Shown here: positions 8,963 to 13,892 of the stretch, piece by piece
How positions within the stretch are numbered: position 1 is the first letter of the stretch
How the letters are laid out: each line of letters begins with the position of its first letter
Assembly (NCBI GenBank): GCA_002292215.1
Contig: DBBN01000036.1
Coordinates: forward strand, 1-13,892
DNA length: 13,892 nucleotides
Direction: 5' to 3'
From: Glaciecola sp. UBA983
GTDB taxonomy: Bacteria > Pseudomonadota > Gammaproteobacteria > Enterobacterales > Alteromonadaceae
The notes under the pieces: model-generated
What the model was told of the DNA's origin: nothing
Database searches by the model: none
What the model saw: only the letters and a program-made list of their open reading frames with translations
Translations under genes and position numbers: made by a program

Positions 8963-9012
8963 AAATGGTAACGCTCCTGTTCAACTAAAATTAAATAATG
9001 CTATTTAACTAA

Positions 9013-9041
9013 ACAGAGTCAGCGAAGGGAATTTTAGTTCC
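9013..9041 (-). promoter_or_regulatory. Possible sigma-E-type promoter of degQ
   Basis: On the minus strand GGAACTA (9041-9035) and TCTGT (9017-9013) are 17 bases apart. The known sigma-E pattern is GGAACTT, about 16-17 bases, then TCTGA or TCAAA, so each element has one mismatch. Transcription would start near 9006 and give a leader of about 45 bases. The -35 element overlaps a hairpin directly after the zapG stop (AGGGAA 9026-9031 with TTCCCT 9038-9043), so the match may be incidental. Confidence 0.3.
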
Positions 9042-9044
9042 CTG

Positions 9045-9467
9045 TTATTTGGTTTTATTTTGATTACCGTCAAATAAACCTGAACCAGAATTGGAAAAAT
9101 CACGTGGTTGCGACTCTGCATTAGACTTATCACGTTTTGCTTTATCTTGCATACGTAAATAAGGCGAAGCATGTTCACCAAAAAAGGTGATTTTAGGCTG
9201 TTCGTCTTGTGTTTCGTATGACGTTATAATGTAATCCAACTCAGTAATTTGTGATTGTAGTTGCGCACTTTGCGCGTCAATGGCTTGAATTGACTCTTGC
9301 GCAGCGCCGAGTTGATTGCGTAATTGTGCAAGCATCACTTTCTCTTGCTCTGCTTTGGCAGATTGTTGTTGTGTAGGACTATCAGCTGCAAATGACGCTT
9401 TAGCAATAACCAAACCGACAACCAAACCAACGATTAAAAGAGCAACGTAAATAATGATATCTTGCAT
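9045..9467 (-). CDS. zapG: Division/envelope protein ZapG (YhcB, DUF1043 family)
   Basis: This is a small single-pass inner-membrane protein; E. coli YhcB/ZapG is linked to cell division, cell shape and envelope growth, with an unresolved molecular role. From the ATG at 9465-9467 it has 140 residues (E. coli about 132). An N-terminal membrane segment (about 4-23, rich in Val, Leu, Gly) is followed by a Gln/Ala-rich coiled coil (about 30-85) and a disordered tail with PRDFSNSGSGLF, close to the E. coli tail PRDYSEGASGLL. The frame is open to a TTG at 9491, but the ATG start places the membrane segment at the very N-terminus as in the family. It lies upstream of degQ on the same strand and diverges from zapE. 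Confidence 0.88.
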   Translation of the reverse strand: MQDIIIYVALLIVGLVVGLVIAKASFAADSPTQQQSAKAEQEKVMLAQLRNQLGAAQESIQAIDAQSAQLQSQITELDYIITSYETQDEQPKITFFGEHASPYLRMQDKAKRDKSNAESQPRDFSNSGSGLFDGNQNKTK

Positions 9468-9613
9468 AAATGACAACCAATAAATTAACAATAAATTAAC
9501 AATAGCAAGTATCTTACGACAGATCTCTGCTACATGAGTATCATTTCATAATAAAGCAAAAACATTGTAAGATATAGGGTAGTTAAATAAATATTCAAGA
9601 CTTAGGAAAACCG
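9468..9613. promoter_or_regulatory. Divergent promoter region zapG/zapE with tandem repeat
   Basis: These 146 bases must hold the promoters for leftward zapG and rightward zapE. An 11-base unit, AATAAATTAAC, occurs twice in tandem (9479-9489 and 9490-9500) next to the zapG start. A TAAGAT at about 9568-9573 could be a -10 for zapE, but no good -35 matches it. The region is AT-rich. Confidence 0.4.
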
Positions 9614-10729
9614 GTGCCGCAAACCAACAACATGACTCCATGGGTGAAATATCAAGCCGATTTACAACAAGTTGGCTTTGCCCATGATCTTGCTCAAGAA
9701 AATGCTGTGCGCGAGTTACAGCGGTTATACGATGAACTAACGCAACCCTCTAAAAAACTGACATGGCGGGTTAAGATCCGTTCTAAATTTGGTAAGGGGA
9801 TGTCCAAACCGTCGATCCAGGGAATTTATTTTTGGGGTGGGGTGGGACGAGGCAAAACCTATTTGGTGGACACGTTTTATGATTGCTTGCCGTTTGAACA
9901 AAAAATGCGCATCCACTTTCACCGTTTTATGCATCGTGTGCACAACGAATTAAAAACCTTAAGTGGACAATCAGATCCTCTTAAAATTGTTGCCGAACGT
10001 TTAGCTGCAGAGACGCGAGTCATTTGTTTTGATGAGTTTTTTGTCTCCGATATTACCGATGCCATGATCTTGGGTACACTGATGGAGGCGCTATTTGGAC
10101 ATGGTATTGTGTTAGTCGCGACATCGAATATTATCCCTGATGACTTGTATCGCAATGGACTACAACGAGCGCGTTTTTTACCTGCCATTGAGCTGATTAA
10201 CCAAAATACCCGCATCGTCAATGTTGATAGTGGTGTTGATTATCGTCTGCGGACATTAAAACAAGCTGAAATTTATCACTATCCGTTAGATGCCGACGCA
10301 TTAGCGAATTTGCATTCGTACTTTACTCAGTTGGCACCTGATGAGGGACGGCACAACACGTCGATTGAAATTGAAAATCGCCAAATTCCTTGCTTGCGTG
10401 ACGCTGATGGTGTACTCATGATTAGCTTCAGAGCGCTGTGCGATGGACCCCGTTCACAAACAGATTACATGGAGTTAAGTCGTTGCTATCACAGTATTTT
10501 AGTTGCAGATGTCGAGCAAATGGGACAGTCGAGTGATGACATTGCCCGACGCTTTATTGCGATGGTTGATGAATTTTATGAGCGTAATGTAAAGTTGATT
10601 ATGTCGGCTGAAGTGCCGCTGGAAGAATTGTATACCGAAGGGCGCTTGAACTTTGAATTTAGGCGTTGTTTATCGCGTTTACAAGAGATGCAATCACACG
10701 ATTATTTAGCATCACAACATATTCCGTAG
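9614..10729 (+). CDS. zapE: Cell division protein ZapE (AFG1-family ATPase)
   Basis: This cytoplasmic P-loop ATPase associates with the FtsZ ring; in E. coli it matters for division under low oxygen and other stress. It has 371 residues (E. coli about 375). Visible are Walker A GGVGRGKT (75-82), HFHRFMHRVH (101-110), Walker B VICFDEFF (136-143) followed by SDITDAM, the sensor-like ATSN block, YRNGLQRARFLP, DYRLR, FIAMVDEFYERNVKL, and the C-terminal FEFRRCLSRLQEMQSHDYL. All are close to E. coli ZapE. The GTG at 9614 follows AGGA (9604-9607) at good spacing; an in-frame ATG at 9632 is the alternative. It is divergent from zapG and followed by a yebC-family gene 62 bases later. Codon use and composition match the window's bacterial genes, unlike the second family member at 11820-13328. 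Confidence 0.95.
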   Translation: MPQTNNMTPWVKYQADLQQVGFAHDLAQENAVRELQRLYDELTQPSKKLTWRVKIRSKFGKGMSKPSIQGIYFWGGVGRGKTYLVDTFYDCLPFEQKMRIHFHRFMHRVHNELKTLSGQSDPLKIVAERLAAETRVICFDEFFVSDITDAMILGTLMEALFGHGIVLVATSNIIPDDLYRNGLQRARFLPAIELINQNTRIVNVDSGVDYRLRTLKQAEIYHYPLDADALANLHSYFTQLAPDEGRHNTSIEIENRQIPCLRDADGVLMISFRALCDGPRSQTDYMELSRCYHSILVADVEQMGQSSDDIARRFIAMVDEFYERNVKLIMSAEVPLEELYTEGRLNFEFRRCLSRLQEMQSHDYLASQHIP

Positions 10730-10791
10730 CCGGAACACGACTATTTCGGTTACAATAACCTGATATTGATTTGATAAAAAAGAGAATTCTA

Positions 10792-11514
10792 ATGGGAAGA
10801 GCATTTGAAGTCCGTAAAAACGCAATGGCGAAAACGGCAGGCGCAAAAACAAAAGTATATTCTAAATACGGTAAAGAAATTTACGTGATTGCTAAAAGTG
10901 GCGGTCCAGATCCTGATACTAACTTGTCACTTAAGCGTCTAATCGAAAAAGCAAAAAAAGACCAAGTGCCAGGTCATGTTATTGATAAAGCAATTGAAAA
11001 AGCTACGGGTGGCGCAGGTGAAGATTACTCTCCATCTCGTTATGAAGGCTTTGGACCTGGTAGCTGTATGGTGATTGTTGATTGTCTAACCGATAATGCT
11101 AACCGCACGATTACTGATGTACGTAATTGCTTTACCAAGACCAATTCAAAAATTGGTGCGCCTGGTACTGCTGCGCATATGTTTGATCATGCTGCTGTGT
11201 TTGGTTTTGCCGGTGATGATGAAGATCTGATTTTAGAAACATTGATGGAAGCGGATGTCGATGTGACTGATGTTGAAAGTGATGAAGGCAAAATTACGGT
11301 CATTGCACCTAATACCGAGTTCTTCAAAGTCAAAACAGCGTTACTTGATGCATTTCCAGAACTTGATATTGAAATTGAAGAAATTACTTTTTTACCTCAA
11401 GTCGATGCGCCAATCACCGAAGAAGATTTACCGATGTTCCAAAAGTTTATGGATATGTTGGAAGATTGTGATGATGTACAAAATGTTTATCACAACGCGG
11501 TGTTACCAGAGTAA
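10792..11514 (+). CDS. YebC/PmpR-family protein (YeeN type)
   Basis: Members of this conserved family are annotated as DNA-binding regulators, and some (for example mitochondrial TACO1 and bacterial YebC) act in translation of difficult peptide stretches. It has 240 residues from the ATG at 10792, preceded by AAAGAGA. It begins [20 protein letters not shown], followed by [21 protein letters not shown], then [16 protein letters not shown], the YEGFGP block and the TDNANRT block, all family marks. The opening resembles E. coli YeeN and its marine homologues more than E. coli YebC, which opens with GHSKW. An in-frame TTG at 10771 would add seven residues and remove the ribosome site, so it is rejected. 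An acidic C-terminal half ([19 protein letters not shown]) is normal. It may be co-transcribed with zapE. Confidence 0.92.
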   Translation: MGRAFEVRKNAMAKTAGAKTKVYSKYGKEIYVIAKSGGPDPDTNLSLKRLIEKAKKDQVPGHVIDKAIEKATGGAGEDYSPSRYEGFGPGSCMVIVDCLTDNANRTITDVRNCFTKTNSKIGAPGTAAHMFDHAAVFGFAGDDEDLILETLMEADVDVTDVESDEGKITVIAPNTEFFKVKTALLDAFPELDIEIEEITFLPQVDAPITEEDLPMFQKFMDMLEDCDDVQNVYHNAVLPE

Positions 11515-11580
11515 TACTTCATTACATAAGCTGTTGAATAGAATTAAAAAGCCCAAATTAATGCGAGCTGATACGAATTT

Positions 11581-11610
11581 AAGGATCTGTTTTATACAGA
11601 TCCTTTTTTA
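11581..11610 (+). terminator. Intrinsic terminator after the yebC-family gene
   Basis: AAGGATCTG (11581-11589) pairs perfectly with CAGATCCTT (11597-11605) around a seven-base loop, followed by TTTTA. It lies 66 bases past the stop codon and ends the zapE/yebC transcription unit. Confidence 0.88.
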
Positions 11611-11819
11611 TTTAGTTTTTTAATCATATCAATTGGTTACGTGAAAATGCGGGGAGTTTGTTGATCGTGAGTCTTTGTTGAAGTAATTATATTTGTAAAG
11701 AAAGGGCTGTAGTCAAAACTAAGTTAGAAATAATTAATGAATCTTCAACAGCCATCCGCGACTGTCGCAAGCCCTTGCTCTGCCATAGGTGCAATGGTTT
11801 ACAAGGTAAAGACCTTTTG
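11611..11819. other. Intergenic DNA containing the left junction of the foreign segment
   Basis: No gene is visible. Up to about 11740 the DNA is AT-rich like the bacterial flank (21 G/C of 60 at 11641-11700). From about 11745 the texture changes to mixed, richer sequence continuous with the following AFG1-like gene. No insertion-sequence end, integrase, tRNA or clear direct repeat marks the change. Confidence 0.55.
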
Positions 11820-13328
11820 TCATTGCCGTCCCCATTCCTTTCCACCCATTTCTACCAACCGAGACGCGGCTCGTCGAAAGGAAAAGGCGAGATCATTGGC
11901 AGACGATAATTGTGCCAGTGACACGCCAATTCGACCCGTCGCCGACCACTCATAATATTCCCCCTCTTTGGTGCGAATCATGGTCGTCGCAAAGGAACTC
12001 GAGTTTCCACCTTTCTCACTGACAAACAATTCTTCATCTCCATCAGTGCTTTCGACTTGCGCTTCAAAATCGACAAACAATTCGTCGAGCGGGACTTGTG
12101 CCGCCAGCACCAAGCGGGTGCGAGATTCATAACACGCGTCAATGAGGGTCACGAATCGTCGCGCTTCGTTGAGATGATTGGCGTCCAGTTGGGGGACGCG
12201 GTCCATGATGAGGACCGGAAATCGGCAGCAAAGGGAAACATAATCGGCCGCCCCAAGCGGTTGGTAGCACAACTCGGAAAAGTCAAACCAGGCGCACCGG
12301 TCATTCAATCGGGCGACCTGGACGGTGCGGCCAAAGAGGACGGGAATGATCTCGGCCTCAGTTCCGGATGCAGTGCCACCAAATATTTCTTCCAACTGCG
12401 CCTGTATGTTGTTATTAATATTATTATCGCCATTAACATCCTTGTTTGACCAAAAATAGGATTGATCACCCGCTCGATTTTCGAGTCGATAATCCTTGCG
12501 GGAATCCTCCATCGAAATAATGTCGGACGTGTGTTTCAATATGTCGATGAATGGCAAAAAGAGGGATCGGTTAATGCCTCCCTCATACAAGGCATCGGGG
12601 GATCGATTCGAGGTGGCCACCACCACGACATTCCAATCCAATAATAATAAAAACAGTCGCTTCAAAATCATGGCATCGGCAATGTCTGTCACTTGAAATT
12701 CATCGAAACAGAGGAGTTGGGCTTCTTGTGCCAATTGTTGCGCAATGATGGGAATCGCATCACCTCGTGGGTGTTTCTGTTTGTAGACAAAGATTCGATG
12801 ATGGACGTCTAGCATGAATTCATGAAAGTGGACTCGGCGTTTGGTAATCTTTGGGTGTTTGTGGCTATGGCTGTCATTATTACAGCAAGAATCATCATCA
12901 GGAACAGTAACCGACGCGTAAAAGAGATCCATTATAAAGCTCTTGCCGACCCCGACCGGTCCATGAATGTACATGCCTCGCGGTGGTGGACCAAAAGACC
13001 ACAAATGGAACCTCTTTCGAAGAAAGGACTGGGCGGATGCCAGTGATCGCGCCAGTAATAGTAACAGTGGACTGCTGCTTGTACAGCTGCTCTCTGTAGG
13101 ATAGTCGGTGCGTACGGGTATTGGTGGGAGCGAGACAAGAGACTTGTGCAGGGCATCGAATTTTGCCGCCAGAGCGACTTGCGCGTCATCTCGTTGCACC
13201 TCCCCCGCGTCCACCTTGAGTTCATAAGCCGCTGCCACGGGGCCTGTCGAGAAGCACCGCCGAGCGACGCGATGTGCTGCTATCATTGTCTTCATCGTCA
13301 TCGTTTTCATTATCATCGTCTTCATCAT
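11820..13328 (-). CDS. Eukaryote-like mitochondrial AFG1 (LACE1) family ATPase
   Basis: A complete 502-codon AFG1-family P-loop ATPase. In yeast and animals AFG1 is mitochondrial and assists turnover of respiratory subunits. Blocks: Walker A GPVGVGKS (123-130), RRVHFHEFMLDVH, Walker B LLCFDEFQ (205-212) then TDIADAM, VATSN, YEGGINRSLFLPF, KDYRL, SELCYQPLGAADY (351-363), EARRFVTLIDACYE, FSFRRAASRLVEM near the end. PLGAADY is the mitochondrial/alphaproteobacterial form; the native ZapE has a different block there. Eukaryotic signs: the first 35 residues have no Asp/Glu, and RVARRCFS fits an R-X-F|S mitochondrial processing site (cut after Phe26). Asn/His/Ser/Asp-rich inserts (about 144-160, 296-327, 427-465) split conserved blocks. 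There is no Shine-Dalgarno, and G+C is high (36 of 60 at 12181-12240). An internal Met (13286) may be the true start, since the first 14 residues are low-complexity. No intron disrupts the frame. A stramenopile or other algal source is a guess. Confidence 0.88.
   Translation of the reverse strand: MMKTMIMKTMTMKTMIAAHRVARRCFSTGPVAAAYELKVDAGEVQRDDAQVALAAKFDALHKSLVSLPPIPVRTDYPTESSCTSSSPLLLLLARSLASAQSFLRKRFHLWSFGPPPRGMYIHGPVGVGKSFIMDLFYASVTVPDDDSCCNNDSHSHKHPKITKRRVHFHEFMLDVHHRIFVYKQKHPRGDAIPIIAQQLAQEAQLLCFDEFQVTDIADAMILKRLFLLLLDWNVVVVATSNRSPDALYEGGINRSLFLPFIDILKHTSDIISMEDSRKDYRLENRAGDQSYFWSNKDVNGDNNINNNIQAQLEEIFGGTASGTEAEIIPVLFGRTVQVARLNDRCAWFDFSELCYQPLGAADYVSLCCRFPVLIMDRVPQLDANHLNEARRFVTLIDACYESRTRLVLAAQVPLDELFVDFEAQVESTDGDEELFVSEKGGNSSSFATTMIRTKEGEYYEWSATGRIGVSLAQLSSANDLAFSFRRAASRLVEMGGKEWGRQ
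13284..13328 (-). repeat. Imperfect GATGAAGAC-like repeat at the start of the AFG1-like gene
   Basis: On the minus strand this 45-base run is built from ATGAAGACGATG-like units. In the gene's frame it gives Met-Lys-Thr repeats; one frame over it gives an almost purely acidic Asp/Glu/Asn run. It looks like simple-sequence DNA that happens to supply several in-frame ATGs, which makes the exact start uncertain. Confidence 0.6.
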
Positions 13329-13411
13329 GGAGCAGATGAGTTTATCAACATGATGGTATGGTACACTAGATTTTTATATTTACGGGAATAAGTATTTATC
13401 ATCACCCATAA

Positions 13412-13445
13412 AAAAAGCAGCGAGAGTTGCCTCTTGCTGCTTTTT
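13412..13445. terminator. Bidirectional intrinsic terminator after csp
   Basis: A 15-base left arm (13412-13426, AAAAAGCAGCGAGAG) pairs with 13431-13445 (CTCTTGCTGCTTTTT) around TTGC, with one G-T wobble. A-run and T-run flank the stem, so it can stop transcription both ways. It serves the csp gene (65 bases past its stop) and would also stop any rightward transcript. Confidence 0.88.
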
Positions 13446-13510
13446 ATGTGCATAACTAGTTGCGAATCATATTCTCTTTACAGGGATAATCAGCGCTTAG
13501 TCAATAAAGC

Positions 13511-13717
13511 TTATAATGGAACTACTTTATTTGCACATGGACCTTTTTGGCCTTGGCCAACTTCGAATTCAACTTCTTGACCGTCGTTTAATGTTGCATA
13601 ACCGCCGCCAGATTGAATTTCAGAATGGTGAACAAATAAATCTTTGCTGCCGTCTTCTGGAGTGATAAAACCGAAACCTTTTGCGTTATTAAAAAACTTT
13701 ACTGTACCGTTACTCAT
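13511..13717 (-). CDS. CspA-family cold-shock protein
   Basis: This small single-domain RNA/DNA chaperone of the cold-shock family melts RNA secondary structure. It has 68 residues, starting [21 protein letters not shown]1 (KGFGFI) and RNP2 (DLFVHHS) are both intact, and the tail [13 protein letters not shown] is typical. An open frame extends 21 codons further upstream, but the ATG at 13715-13717 gives the usual family length and N-terminus. No strong ribosome site is visible, only an A/T-rich run before the ATG. The gene stands alone: a strong terminator follows and a long leader precedes it. Which numbered Csp this corresponds to cannot be told, and whether it is cold-induced is unknown. 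Confidence 0.94.
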   Translation of the reverse strand: MSNGTVKFFNNAKGFGFITPEDGSKDLFVHHSEIQSGGGYATLNDGQEVEFEVGQGQKGPCANKVVPL

Positions 13718-13892
13718 GATTAAAAAATTTATTGAACGGCAAATATAAGTCTTTTTCTGGACAATGTGCATAACATTCAACTAATTGTGGCGAAAAACAC
13801 TGAAGGCCTTCAATATTCATGAAGACAATGATTTATTCTTGATTGCTCCCCATAAGTCTTGAGAATCAATGATAAAATCTAGGATACTTCCC
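13718..13892 (-). promoter_or_regulatory. Upstream region and likely leader of csp
   Basis: These 175 bases run to the right edge and hold no recognisable gene. Cold-shock genes often carry long structured 5' leaders, and this region has room for one. A perfect 12-base palindrome, TGAAGGCCTTCA (13801-13812), and a nearby CTTCA/TGAAG pair (13808-13824) are visible. No confident -35/-10 was found. Confidence 0.4.

Larger units (their letters stand above)
11745..13390. other. Probable foreign (eukaryote-derived or chimeric) segment
   Basis: Both ends are approximate. The segment is bounded by ordinary bacterial intergenic DNA and by two intact bacterial terminators (11581-11610 and 13412-13445). 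Inside it composition, protein style and start-site context all change together. It contains one gene and no mobility gene. It could be a lateral transfer or an assembly or library join; the sequence alone does not decide. Confidence 0.65.

Noticed and set aside
11270..11623. A 117-codon plus-strand frame over the end of the yebC-family gene
   Set aside because: It is an out-of-frame shadow of that gene and runs through its terminator.
11530..11752. Inverted match GCTGTTGAA (11530-11538) and TTCAACAGC (11744-11752) as an insertion-end repeat
   Set aside because: Nine bases in about 200 is near chance expectation, and no partner was found at the right-hand junction.
12057..12449. A 130-codon open frame on the plus strand, opposite the AFG1-like gene
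   Set aside because: It is antisense to conserved AFG1 blocks, has no family resemblance and is explained by the codon bias of the gene on the other strand.
11820..13328. Reading the second AFG1-family gene as an ordinary alphaproteobacterial AFG1
   Set aside because: The PLGAADY block would fit, but the presequence-like N-terminus, low-complexity inserts and missing ribosome site fit a nuclear gene better. Not excluded without a tree.

Overview
The window comes from a gammaproteobacterium, probably a marine relative of the Moritella/Psychromonas/Shewanella/Vibrio group. That placement rests on recognisable gltB, arcB, degS, degQ, zapG and zapE, on gene order resembling the E. coli arcB-gltB and zapE-zapG-degQ-degS neighbourhoods, and on AT-rich DNA. 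The genus is a guess.

Layout. 1-2750 (minus): the first ~916 codons of gltB, running off the left edge. 2751-3414: an AT-rich gap with several inverted repeats, serving two divergent genes. 3415-5769 (plus): arcB, a complete hybrid sensor kinase. 5792-6343 and 6343-7419 (minus): idi and degS, joined by a TAATG stop/start overlap. 7481-7517: a terminator that closes the degQ unit. 7571-8962 (minus): degQ, a periplasmic HtrA protease, with a possible sigma-E-like promoter upstream. 9045-9467 (minus): zapG, divergent from zapE (9614-10729, plus). zapE is followed by a YeeN-type yebC gene (10792-11514, plus) and a clean terminator. 13511-13717 (minus): a cold-shock protein gene with a bidirectional terminator behind it.

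The anomaly is the ~1.6 kb between those two terminators. It carries one long gene (11820-13328, minus) for a second AFG1/ZapE-family ATPase that looks eukaryotic and mitochondrial. Its N-terminus is basic with a presequence-like RCF|S site, its conserved blocks are split by Asn/His/Ser-rich low-complexity inserts, its DNA is visibly richer in G+C than the flanks, and no Shine-Dalgarno sequence precedes it. It lies about 1.1 kb from the native zapE, in opposite orientation. Either a eukaryotic (perhaps algal) AFG1 gene was transferred into this bacterium, or the contig is chimeric. The coincidence of family makes random contamination less easy to accept, but the sequence alone cannot decide.

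Together the ordinary genes cover nitrogen assimilation (GltB), respiratory redox sensing (ArcB), envelope stress proteolysis (DegS, DegQ), isoprenoid precursor balance (Idi), division and envelope maintenance (ZapE, ZapG), translation/transcription-associated regulation (YebC family) and an RNA chaperone (Csp). No tRNA, rRNA, CRISPR array, insertion sequence or integrase was recognised.
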